From an uncultured Lachnobacterium sp. (lineage in GTDB: Bacteria; Bacillota; Clostridia; Lachnospirales; Lachnospiraceae), in NCBI GenBank assembly GCA_900543445.1, contig UQRC01000035.1, forward strand, positions 1 through 28,613: a stretch of 28,613 nucleotides of DNA. The letters are read 5' to 3'. This document shows positions 21,365-28,613 of this stretch, in pieces. How positions within the stretch are numbered: position 1 is the stretch's first letter; each line of letters starts with the position of its first letter. The notes below the pieces were generated by a model. That model was given only the letters and a program-made list of their open reading frames with translations. It made no database searches and was not told the DNA's origin. Made by a program: the position numbers and the translations under genes.

Positions 21365-24019
21365 ATGGCTACGGGAAACCGTAAATCATCTAACAGTAAA
21401 ACCAGATCCGGCAGCCGTTCATCGGGCGGATCGTCAAATAATCGTTCAACGAATCGGAAATCAACAGGCAGGCGTATGACCAAGAAAGAACGCATGGAAG
21501 TGATGGCAAAAGCAGAGGCTTTTCGCATGGAAGTGATCTTGTGGATCATTGTTGCAGTGTCGCTTCTTCTTTTTGTCAGCAATCTTGGGTTTGGCGGTGT
21601 CGTCGGTCAGGCAGTAAGCAGTGTTTTATTTGGTATATTCGGGCTGATTGCCTATGTTCTGCCGATTTTGCTTCTGGTGGCAAGTTTCTTTGCAGCTTCT
21701 AACAAAGGTAGTTTTCATGCATCGGTGAAACTGGTTGCAGGAATTATATTTGTTGCTTTTTTCTGTCTGTTCCTGTCCTTGGCGGGTAGCGGAACGGAAT
21801 ATTATGAGCCTTTGAAAGCCTATACATACAGTTCTACCGAACGCGCTGGTGGTGGAATCATCGGTGGTTCGCTCGCATGTGTGATGGTGAAGGCATTCGG
21901 AATGATCGGTTCATATATTATTGATTTTATCGTGCTGATCATCTGTCTGGTACTGATCACGGAACGTTCTGCGTTAAAAGGCATGCAGCGAGGCGGACAG
22001 AAGGTTTATGAATCCGCAAAGGAAAGCAATGAACGTTATAAGGAATATCGCGAATACAAAAACGAGGAGCGCCGCAAGCGGAGAATGGATCACAAAGTCT
22101 CCGGCGTCTCCATTGATACGAAGATTGATGAGAAGAGTGAAGCGGCACCGGAGTTGTCCGATGAAATTGGAGAACTGCATGCAGAACCGGAGATTGCGAT
22201 GCCGGATGTGAGCCAGGAGAGTAAGGTACGTCTGGCTTCCGGGGAAGTTCCTCAGCCTCTTTTTGAGCCTGAGAAGGCAACTGTGCAACCAATCTTATCC
22301 GGTGAGATTACGGCACCGGAACCAGTGATTTCTGGAGATTTTATGCATGAGGCTCCTGCTGCGGAGAATGTTGTATCAGAAGAATTGTTGAAGTCAGATG
22401 AAAAGGCGGTTCCGGTAGAAGAACCACCGGTAGCGGAGCACACGAAGCGAAAGACACGTTCTTCGGAGGAAGAAATCGAAAAAGAAGTTGCAAACGTCGC
22501 ACAGGAGATGGCTCCGGCTATGTCGCAGCCGGATAAAAAGTATGTATTTCCTCCGGTAGATCTGTTGAAAGCCGGTAGCGGCAAGAAATCTGCAAATACA
22601 GAGAGCCAGCTGAGAGAGACGGCGAATAAGCTGCAACAGACATTAAAGACATTCGGCGTCAATGTGACGGTTACGAATATCAGTTGCGGTCCGGCAGTAA
22701 CAAGATATGAGATTCAGCCGGAGATGGGCGTTAAGGTAAGCAAGATTGTCGGTCTTGCGGATGATATCAAACTGAATCTTGCAGCTGCGGATATCCGTAT
22801 TGAGGCGCCGATTCCTGGCAAAGCTGCAGTCGGAATTGAAGTTCCGAACAAGGAAAATGTAACAGTCGCATTCCGGGATCTGATCGAATCAAAAGAATTT
22901 AAAGAATCTAAGTCGAAGATCAGCTTTGCAGTCGGTAAAGACATATCGGGAAGAACGAAGGTGACGGATATTGCCAAGATGCCGCATCTTCTGATCGCCG
23001 GTGCGACCGGATCCGGTAAATCCGTCTGTATCAATACGATCATTATGAGTATTTTGTACAAGGCGGATCCGAATGAGGTCAAGCTTCTTATGATCGATCC
23101 GAAGGTGGTAGAACTTAGTGTTTACAATGGAATCCCACATCTGATGATCCCGGTTGTCACGGATCCGAAGAAGGCTTCCGGAGCTCTTCACTGGGCCGTT
23201 GCGGAGATGACAGACCGCTACGAGAAATTCGCACAGGCAAATGTAAGAGAAATCAATGGTTATAATGCGAAAGTGGATTCGATTGAAGTTCCGGAAGGTC
23301 AGGAACGTCCACAGAAGATGCCACAGATCGTAATTATTGTAGACGAGCTGGCAGATCTTATGATGGTTGCATCCAATGATGTTGAAGAGGCAATCTGCAG
23401 ATTGGCTCAGCTAGCACGTGCAGCCGGAATCCATCTGGTGATCGCAACACAGAGACCTTCTGTTAACGTTATCACCGGTCTGATCAAGGCTAATATGCCG
23501 AGCCGTATCGCTTTTGCGGTAACGTCCGGTGTGGATTCAAGAACGATCCTTGACATGAATGGCGCGGAGAAGCTGCTTGGCAAAGGTGATATGCTTTTCA
23601 GCCCACAGGGCGCACCGAAACCGATTCGTGTACAGGGTGCATTTGTCTCCGACGAGGAAGTGTCGGATGTTGTGGAATATATCAAGGAACACAATGGAGA
23701 TGCGCAGTATAACGACTCCGTCCAGCAGAAGATGGAATCCCTTCAGTCATCCGGGGGCAATACAGTTTCTATTTCGGATTCCGATACGTCGGATGATGGC
23801 AAGGATGCATATTTCATGGATGCAGCCAAGATTATTGTGGACAAGGAGAAAGCGTCCATTGGTATGCTGCAGCGTTATCTGAAGGTTGGATTCAACCGTG
23901 CAGCACGCATTATGGATCAGCTGGAAGAAGCAGGAATTGTCGGACCGGAGGAGGGAACCAAACCACGTACGGTTCTGATGAACAAGGAACAATTTGAAGC
24001 GTATATTGACGCAAATTGA
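21365..24019 (+). CDS. ftsK: DNA translocase FtsK/SpoIIIE
   Basis: The 884-residue protein pumps chromosomal DNA through the division septum or spore septum. A basic Ser/Asn/Arg-rich start (1-45) precedes membrane helices at about 56-72, 88-111, 123-141 and 180-198. A charged Pro/Glu-rich linker runs from about 200 to 400. The motor has GIEVPNKENVTVAFRDL, Walker A GATGSGKS (546-553), Walker B IVIIVDELADLMMV and LARAAGIHLVIATQRPSVNV. The C-terminal gamma winged helix (DAAKIIVDKEKASIGMLQRY, NRAARIMDQLEEAGIVG) reads polar DNA motifs. ATG 21365 is preceded by GGGAG (21352-21356). An upstream in-frame start at 21341 has no ribosome site. FtsK and SpoIIIE cannot be told apart by sequence alone, though the TepA neighbour mirrors Bacillus spoIIIE. 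Confidence 0.96.
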   Translation: MATGNRKSSNSKTRSGSRSSGGSSNNRSTNRKSTGRRMTKKERMEVMAKAEAFRMEVILWIIVAVSLLLFVSNLGFGGVVGQAVSSVLFGIFGLIAYVLPILLLVASFFAASNKGSFHASVKLVAGIIFVAFFCLFLSLAGSGTEYYEPLKAYTYSSTERAGGGIIGGSLACVMVKAFGMIGSYIIDFIVLIICLVLITERSALKGMQRGGQKVYESAKESNERYKEYREYKNEERRKRRMDHKVSGVSIDTKIDEKSEAAPELSDEIGELHAEPEIAMPDVSQESKVRLASGEVPQPLFEPEKATVQPILSGEITAPEPVISGDFMHEAPAAENVVSEELLKSDEKAVPVEEPPVAEHTKRKTRSSEEEIEKEVANVAQEMAPAMSQPDKKYVFPPVDLLKAGSGKKSANTESQLRETANKLQQTLKTFGVNVTVTNISCGPAVTRYEIQPEMGVKVSKIVGLADDIKLNLAAADIRIEAPIPGKAAVGIEVPNKENVTVAFRDLIESKEFKESKSKISFAVGKDISGRTKVTDIAKMPHLLIAGATGSGKSVCINTIIMSILYKADPNEVKLLMIDPKVVELSVYNGIPHLMIPVVTDPKKASGALHWAVAEMTDRYEKFAQANVREINGYNAKVDSIEVPEGQERPQKMPQIVIIVDELADLMMVASNDVEEAICRLAQLARAAGIHLVIATQRPSVNVITGLIKANMPSRIAFAVTSGVDSRTILDMNGAEKLLGKGDMLFSPQGAPKPIRVQGAFVSDEEVSDVVEYIKEHNGDAQYNDSVQQKMESLQSSGGNTVSISDSDTSDDGKDAYFMDAAKIIVDKEKASIGMLQRYLKVGFNRAARIMDQLEEAGIVGPEEGTKPRTVLMNKEQFEAYIDAN

Positions 24020-24073
24020 TAAAAGTGTAATCATAGTAATGAATGGAACAATGCAAAGGAGGAACATAAAGTT

Positions 24074-25744
24074 ATGAAGAGCGATATTCAAATTGCACAA
24101 GAGGCAACGCTGCTTCCAATCAAGGAGGTTGCAGCATCCATCGGAATCGAGGAGGATGATCTGGAATTATATGGAAAGTACAAAGCTAAGATTTCGGATG
24201 AATTGATTGAGAAATCCAAGAACAATCCGGATGGTAAATTGATCCTTGTTACTGCAATTAATCCGACTCCGGCAGGAGAAGGCAAGACGACAACCAGCGT
24301 CGGACTCGGACAGGCCTTCGGAAAGCTTGGTAAGAAAGCACTCATCGCACTCAGAGAACCTTCTTTGGGACCATGTTTCGGAATCAAGGGTGGAGCTGCC
24401 GGTGGCGGATATGCACAGGTTGTTCCGATGGAAGACTTGAATCTTCACTTTACCGGTGATTTTCATGCGATCACTTCCGCAAACAATTTGCTCGCTGCTT
24501 TATTGGATAATCATATTCAGCAGGGAAACGAACTCGGCATCGATCCAAGACAGATTGTCTGGAAGCGTTGTCTTGATATGAACGACCGTGTTCTTCGTAA
24601 TGTGGTTGTCGGACTTGGAAGTAAGATGGATGGTATGGTACGTGAGGATCATTTCGTAATCACGGTTGCATCCGAAATTATGGCAATTCTCTGTCTCGCA
24701 GATGATATGAATGATCTTAAGAGAAGACTCGGAAGAATCATTGTGGCATATACATTTGACGGGAACCCGGTTACGGCAGAAGACTTACAGGCTGTTGGCT
24801 CAATGGCAGCGCTTCTTAAGGATGCCTTAAAGCCGAATCTGATCCAGACACTGGAGCATACACCGGCGATCGTACACGGTGGTCCGTTTGCCAATATTGC
24901 ACACGGATGTAACAGTGTGCGTGCAACGAAGACAGCATTAAAGCTTGCAGATTATGTCATCACAGAGGCTGGTTTCGGTGCAGATCTTGGCGCAGAGAAG
25001 TTCTTTGATATCAAGTGCCGTAAGGCAGGACTTCATCCGGATGCGGTTGTTCTTGTCGCTACAATCCGTGCACTCAAATATAACGGAGGCGTGCCAAAGG
25101 ATCAGTTATCTGAGGAGAATCTTGACGCGTTAAAGAAGGGTATTGTAAACCTCGAAAAGCATATTGAAAACTTACAGAAATATGGTGTCCCTGTCGTTGT
25201 GACGTTGAATTCCTTTATTACAGATACAAAGGCAGAGACGGATTTTGTTGAGCAGTTCTGTAAAGAGAGAGGCTGTGAGTTCGCACTCTCAGAAGTATGG
25301 GAGAAAGGCGGCGAAGGCGGTATCGCTTTGGCGAATAAGGTGCTTGAGACGCTTGAAACAAAAGAAAGCAACTTTAAGCTTCTCTATGACGATGATCTGT
25401 CGCTCAAGGAGAAGATTGAGACTGTAGCAAGAGAAATTTATGGCGCAGACGGTGTGACTTATTCCGCTGCGGCAGAAAAAGAATTGAAGAGAATCACCGA
25501 TCTTGGAATGGATAAATTCCCGGTATGTATGGCAAAGACACAGTATTCTCTGTCGGATGATGCCAAGAAGCTTGGACGCCCAAGTGGATTTACGATCAAT
25601 GTCCGCGAAGTATATGTATCGGCAGGAGCTGGCTTTGTCGTTGCAATCAACGGATCCATCATGACGATGCCTGGACTTCCGAAGAAGCCGGCTGCTTATC
25701 AGATTGATGTCGATGATAACGGTGTGATCACAGGACTTTTTTAA
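24074..25744 (+). CDS. fhs: Formate-tetrahydrofolate ligase
   Basis: The 556-residue enzyme joins formate to tetrahydrofolate using ATP. This is the entry of formate into one-carbon metabolism and, in acetogens, the methyl branch of the Wood-Ljungdahl pathway. The P-loop is [17 protein letters not shown] (residues 65-81). Further landmarks are [49 protein letters not shown] and the C-terminal [19 protein letters not shown]. Length is normal. AAAGGAGG (24055-24062) precedes ATG 24074. No promoter or terminator is obvious after ftsK. It is followed by folD after 9 bases, so the two are co-translated. Confidence 0.97.
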   Translation: MKSDIQIAQEATLLPIKEVAASIGIEEDDLELYGKYKAKISDELIEKSKNNPDGKLILVTAINPTPAGEGKTTTSVGLGQAFGKLGKKALIALREPSLGPCFGIKGGAAGGGYAQVVPMEDLNLHFTGDFHAITSANNLLAALLDNHIQQGNELGIDPRQIVWKRCLDMNDRVLRNVVVGLGSKMDGMVREDHFVITVASEIMAILCLADDMNDLKRRLGRIIVAYTFDGNPVTAEDLQAVGSMAALLKDALKPNLIQTLEHTPAIVHGGPFANIAHGCNSVRATKTALKLADYVITEAGFGADLGAEKFFDIKCRKAGLHPDAVVLVATIRALKYNGGVPKDQLSEENLDALKKGIVNLEKHIENLQKYGVPVVVTLNSFITDTKAETDFVEQFCKERGCEFALSEVWEKGGEGGIALANKVLETLETKESNFKLLYDDDLSLKEKIETVAREIYGADGVTYSAAAEKELKRITDLGMDKFPVCMAKTQYSLSDDAKKLGRPSGFTINVREVYVSAGAGFVVAINGSIMTMPGLPKKPAAYQIDVDDNGVITGLF

Positions 25745-25753
25745 GGAGACATT

Positions 25754-26599
25754 ATGGCAAATATAATTGATGGAAAACAGATTTCAAAAGATATCAAGGA
25801 AGAATTAAAGGCCGAAGTGGCTTCTCTTGCTGCCCAGGGAAGAAAATGCTGTCTGGCAGTCATTCAGGTTGGAAATGATCCGGCTTCTTCTGTGTATGTT
25901 GGCAATAAGAAGAAAGCCTGTGCATATGTTGGCATTGAGTCACTTGCTTATGAACTTCCGGAGGAGACAACGGAAGAGGAACTGCTTACAATTATTGACA
26001 AGCTGAATAAGGATGCGGATGTACATGGCATTCTCTGCCAGCTTCCTTTGCCGAAGCATATCAATGAGGATCATGTGATTAAGGCAATTTCTCCGAAGAA
26101 GGATGTGGACGGATTTCATCCGCAGAATGTCGGTGCGCTTGTGATTGGTGAGAAAGGCTTTGTTTCCTGTACACCGGCCGGAATCATTCAGCTTTTGAAG
26201 CGCAGCAATATTGAAATGGATGGCAAACACTGTGTTGTTGTCGGTCGGAGTAATATCGTCGGCAAACCGATGTCCCTTCTGATGCTTCGTGAGAATGCAA
26301 CTGTTACCATCTGTCATTCACATACTAGGAATCTGAAGGAAATCTGTAAGGAAGCCGATATTCTTATTGTGGCAATCGGGAAACCACAGTTTATTGGCAA
26401 GGAATATGTGAAGGATGGTGCGGTCGTTATCGATGTCGGTATTCATCGTGATGAGAACAATAAGCTTTGCGGCGATGTGAAATATGATGAAGTTGAACCT
26501 GTTGCATCCTATATCACACCGGTTCCGGGCGGAGTCGGACCGATGACGATTGCAATGCTCATGCATAACTGTGTTGAAGCAACGAAGCTGTATTCTTAA
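25754..26599 (+). CDS. folD: Bifunctional methylenetetrahydrofolate dehydrogenase / methenyltetrahydrofolate cyclohydrolase
   Basis: The 281-residue protein carries the next two steps after Fhs: formyl- to methenyl- to methylene-tetrahydrofolate, with NADP(H). The active-site text SSVYVGNKKKACAYVGI contains the catalytic Tyr and Lys. GILCQLPLPKHINEDHVIKA, KKDVDGFHPQNVG, VVGRSNIVGKPMSLLML (Rossmann cofactor site) and PVPGGVGPMTIAML are all intact. AAGGAGA (25743-25749) overlaps the fhs stop and lies five bases before ATG 25754. It forms a tight pair with fhs. Confidence 0.97.
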   Translation: MANIIDGKQISKDIKEELKAEVASLAAQGRKCCLAVIQVGNDPASSVYVGNKKKACAYVGIESLAYELPEETTEEELLTIIDKLNKDADVHGILCQLPLPKHINEDHVIKAISPKKDVDGFHPQNVGALVIGEKGFVSCTPAGIIQLLKRSNIEMDGKHCVVVGRSNIVGKPMSLLMLRENATVTICHSHTRNLKEICKEADILIVAIGKPQFIGKEYVKDGAVVIDVGIHRDENNKLCGDVKYDEVEPVASYITPVPGGVGPMTIAMLMHNCVEATKLYS

Positions 26600-26617
26600 A
26601 ATAGAGGGGATTAGACC

Positions 26618-27847
26618 ATGAAATGCATTTATTGCGGCAGTGAATTGAAAGAGGGGAGCCTGTTCTGTTCCCATTGTGGGAAAGAGGTACAGATCGTACC
26701 CGATTATAACATTTACGACGATGACTATTTGAAGGCTTTACTTACTGAGAATGGGGAAGAGAATGTTCCGCTTAAGAATGGAAATTCTCCGAAGCAGACT
26801 ACTTCCGGTAGAACTTCTTCTAATGGTAACAGCGTAAAGGGTCCAGAAGACCCGAAAAAGAAAGTCGAACAGAAGAGAAAGCTTAAGATTATTATCGCAA
26901 GTGTCATTGCAGTTGTAGCAGTGCTTGTCATTGTTCTGGTACTGGTTGGCACAAGTATTCGGAAAAGTCATGATAATTCCTTTGATTATCAGGTTGAGAT
27001 GGCAGAGAAAGCGTATCATTCCGGCAATATTGACGAAGCAATCTCTTATTATGAGAAAGCGCTCTCCTTGGACAAAGAGAACATCGATGTACGTCTGACA
27101 CTTGCAGAAATCTATATGGAGAAAAAGGACTATGATTCGGCACTCGTGCTATATCAGGAAGTGATCCAGAAGGATAACAAGAATCAGACCGCCTGTGAGA
27201 ATCTGATTGCCATCTATGAGGAACAGAAGAATACAGATGCAATTCTTGCACTTGCTGATGCGGTTGATGACAGTCTGAAGGATTTGTTCTCGGATTATAT
27301 GGTGACTCCGCCGGAATTTTCGATTGCTGGTGGTGAGTATGAAGCCAGACAGAGTGTAGAACTGTCGACGAGTGGAAATTATAATATCTACTATACGACT
27401 GATGGATCAGATCCGATCGAGAGAGGCATCATTTATTCCGGCCCGATTGAGCTAAGTGAGAACAATAAGACTTATATGATCAAGGCGGTATGTAGAAACG
27501 AAAAGGAAGTATACAGTGATGTTGTGACCAATGAGTACACGATCAATATTCCTGCTCCGGATATGCCGATCGTAACACCGGACGGTGGAGATTTTGGCGT
27601 AGAGACGAAAGTTACCGTAACAGTTCCGGATGGTTGCAGCGCTTACTATACCTGGGATGGAAGCACGCCGAATGCGACAAGCAGCCGTTATACGCAGCCG
27701 ATCACAGTTCCGGAAGGAAACAATGTGTTATCGGTCATTATCATCGACAATACGACAGGACTTTATTCGGATACATTCCGTGGAAATTTTATTTATTATT
27801 CAGAAGATTATAGTGCAGATGCGGCAGATGCCGCAGTGGAAGAGTGA
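26618..27847 (+). CDS. Membrane protein with zinc ribbon, TPR repeats and two chitobiase-C-terminal-like domains
   Basis: The 409-residue protein has a chain of modules. A zinc ribbon with Cys3, Cys6, Cys17 and Cys20 (CIYCGSEL ... LFCSHCGKE) is followed by a low-complexity linker (30-85). One membrane helix (about 90-111, IIIASVIAVVAVLVIVLVLV) follows the basic stretch KKKVEQKRKLK. TPR-like helices occupy 122-220 (AEKAYHSGNIDEAISYYEKA, AEIYMEKKDYDSALVLYQEV). Two beta domains of the CHB_HEX_C type lie at about 235-310 (YYTTDGSDPIERGIIYSGPI) and 318-395 (AYYTWDGSTPNATSSRYTQP). The topology implies a cytoplasmic zinc ribbon and an outer TPR/CHB part. Its function is unknown. It may recognise cell-wall or glycan material (inference). 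GAGGGG (26603-26608) precedes ATG 26618, 18 bases after folD. Confidence 0.85.
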   Translation: MKCIYCGSELKEGSLFCSHCGKEVQIVPDYNIYDDDYLKALLTENGEENVPLKNGNSPKQTTSGRTSSNGNSVKGPEDPKKKVEQKRKLKIIIASVIAVVAVLVIVLVLVGTSIRKSHDNSFDYQVEMAEKAYHSGNIDEAISYYEKALSLDKENIDVRLTLAEIYMEKKDYDSALVLYQEVIQKDNKNQTACENLIAIYEEQKNTDAILALADAVDDSLKDLFSDYMVTPPEFSIAGGEYEARQSVELSTSGNYNIYYTTDGSDPIERGIIYSGPIELSENNKTYMIKAVCRNEKEVYSDVVTNEYTINIPAPDMPIVTPDGGDFGVETKVTVTVPDGCSAYYTWDGSTPNATSSRYTQPITVPEGNNVLSVIIIDNTTGLYSDTFRGNFIYYSEDYSADAADAAVEE

Positions 27848-27870
27848 TAAATTCACTTTTCAAAATGAAT

Positions 27871-27918
27871 AAAAAAAGAAGAACCGGTACAGAATAGTAC
27901 CGGTTCTGTTACGTTTTA
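27871..27918. terminator. Bidirectional terminator between the zinc-ribbon gene and xpt
   Basis: A perfect 11-bp stem, AGAACCGGTAC (27880-27890) with GTACCGGTTCT (27897-27907), has an AGAATA loop. On the minus strand it is followed by TCTTTTTTTATT, a strong tail for xpt. On the plus strand the tail GTTACGTTTTA is weaker. Confidence 0.88.
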
Positions 27919-27927
27919 TGTATTGTA

Positions 27928-28500
27928 TTACTCGATGAACTCAATATGATCAGCACTCATATGTCCGATTCTTGCAAGTGAATATACATCAAATCCCTGT
28001 GATACAAGCTTATCATGTCCCGGTTGGAATGCTTTCTCGATGAGGATTCCGATACCGCCGACTGTTGCATGTGCTTTGCGGAGCAGTCGGATTGCACCGG
28101 TTGCAGCTTCGCCATTGGCAAGAAAATCATCGATGATCAGAACATGATCGTTTTCACCGATAAATTTAGAGGAAAGAGTCAGCTCGTAGCTGGTTCCTTT
28201 TGTGAATGATGTGACTTCTGTCTGGAACAGGTTATCATTCAACACTTTAGAAGGCTGCTTCTTAAGGATGATTAACGGAAGTCCCATTGCCTGTGCTGTC
28301 ATAAGCGCCGGAGCAATGCCGGAGCTCTCTATTGTTGCAACTTTTGTGATTCCGCGATTCTTAAAATGATCTGCAAATTCAGTTCCAATGTGAGCCATCA
28401 GTTCAGGATCAACCTGATGATTGATAAAGCTGTCCACTTTCAGGATGCCACCGGGGAAACATTTTCCATCCTGAAGAATGCGTTTTTTCAGTAATTCCAT
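27928..28500 (-). CDS. xpt: Xanthine phosphoribosyltransferase
   Basis: The 190-residue enzyme salvages xanthine to XMP using PRPP. It follows the Bacillus Xpt pattern throughout: [32 protein letters not shown], the PRPP-binding strand [18 protein letters not shown] and [18 protein letters not shown]. Start ATG 28500 is chosen because [13 protein letters not shown] aligns with the start of known Xpt proteins, but no ribosome site precedes it. A TTG at 28536 would add 12 residues and also has only a weak purine-rich region before it. The gene ends at a strong shared terminator. Only about 110 bases of its upstream region are in the window. Confidence 0.93.
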   Translation of the reverse strand: MELLKKRILQDGKCFPGGILKVDSFINHQVDPELMAHIGTEFADHFKNRGITKVATIESSGIAPALMTAQAMGLPLIILKKQPSKVLNDNLFQTEVTSFTKGTSYELTLSSKFIGENDHVLIIDDFLANGEAATGAIRLLRKAHATVGGIGILIEKAFQPGHDKLVSQGFDVYSLARIGHMSADHIEFIE

Positions 28501-28613
28501 AGGGATAAATGCAGTTGAATTGATTAATTCCTGCAAAGTTAATATCTTTTTTCTTCACTGCGGCATTTTCTGCGCCACATATTTACATCAAAATGTATCT
28601 TTTTTGGCCGCTT
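28501..28613 (-). other. Upstream region of xpt at the window edge
   Basis: Read on the minus strand, this contains a short hairpin, TGTGGC/GCCGCA around a 9-base loop (within about 28554-28575), followed by the purine-rich GTGAAGAAAAAAG. The conserved parts of a purine riboswitch, common before xpt in Firmicutes, are not visible. If one exists it would lie beyond the window. Confidence 0.3.

Noticed and set aside
21957..22662. Several minus-strand frames over the ftsK linker
   Set aside because: The linker has biased codons that leave antisense frames open. None has a ribosome site or a protein-like pattern.

Overview
The window is typical chromosome of an anaerobic Firmicute of class Clostridia, most likely family Lachnospiraceae. 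The reasons are moderate GC with AT-rich intergenic regions, strong AGGAGG-type ribosome binding sites, a leucine T-box leader, a Rex redox repressor, formate-tetrahydrofolate ligase next to FolD, TepA next to FtsK/SpoIIIE, a small high-cysteine membrane protein of a type I associate with Lachnospiraceae, and a dockerin protein. The genus cannot be fixed from the sequence. No IS element, phage gene, CRISPR array, rRNA or tRNA was seen.

Layout. 1-300: 3' end of an unrecognised gene and its terminator. 300-2880: an eroded region with a histidine kinase remnant (305-566), a frameshifted PAS-type signalling gene (2344-2878), an overlapping pair of intact genes linked to cobalamin proteins (875-1814) and a possible 21-codon cysteine-rich peptide gene on the minus strand (1956-2021). 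2885-4108: a secreted protein with two cohesin-like domains and a dockerin. 4189-5862: ilvN-ilvC, branched-chain amino acid synthesis. 5931-8810: T-box leader and leuS. 8821-9030 (minus): Cys/Gly-rich small membrane protein. 9111-12498: an operon with a HMGL-family enzyme (best read as Re-citrate synthase), a GntR/FCD regulator and NADP-isocitrate dehydrogenase, with a perfect 20-bp palindromic operator just downstream of the promoter. 12574-17125: rex behind a consensus promoter and Rex-type operator, then a coiled-coil protein, the NAD(P)HX repair enzyme, alanine racemase and MazF without an antitoxin gene. 17127-20417: CorC-like CBS protein, YebC and glycogen synthase. 20499-24019: TepA and FtsK. 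24074-27847: Fhs, FolD and a zinc-ribbon/TPR membrane protein. 27928-28500 (minus): xanthine phosphoribosyltransferase.

How the genes work together. Several modules share anaerobic carbon and redox metabolism. Re-citrate synthase with isocitrate dehydrogenase would give 2-oxoglutarate by an oxidative half-TCA route. Rex responds to the NADH/NAD+ ratio, and Nnr repairs damaged NAD(P)H. Fhs and FolD carry one-carbon units on tetrahydrofolate. Branched-chain amino acids are made by ilvN/ilvC, and leucine supply is sensed by the T-box ahead of leuS. The most novel-looking items are the 21-codon peptide unit, the citrate synthase/GntR/IDH circuit, the cohesin-cohesin-dockerin protein, the duplicated Cys-rich membrane protein and the antitoxin-less MazF. 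I found no clearly new multi-gene defence or mobile system.
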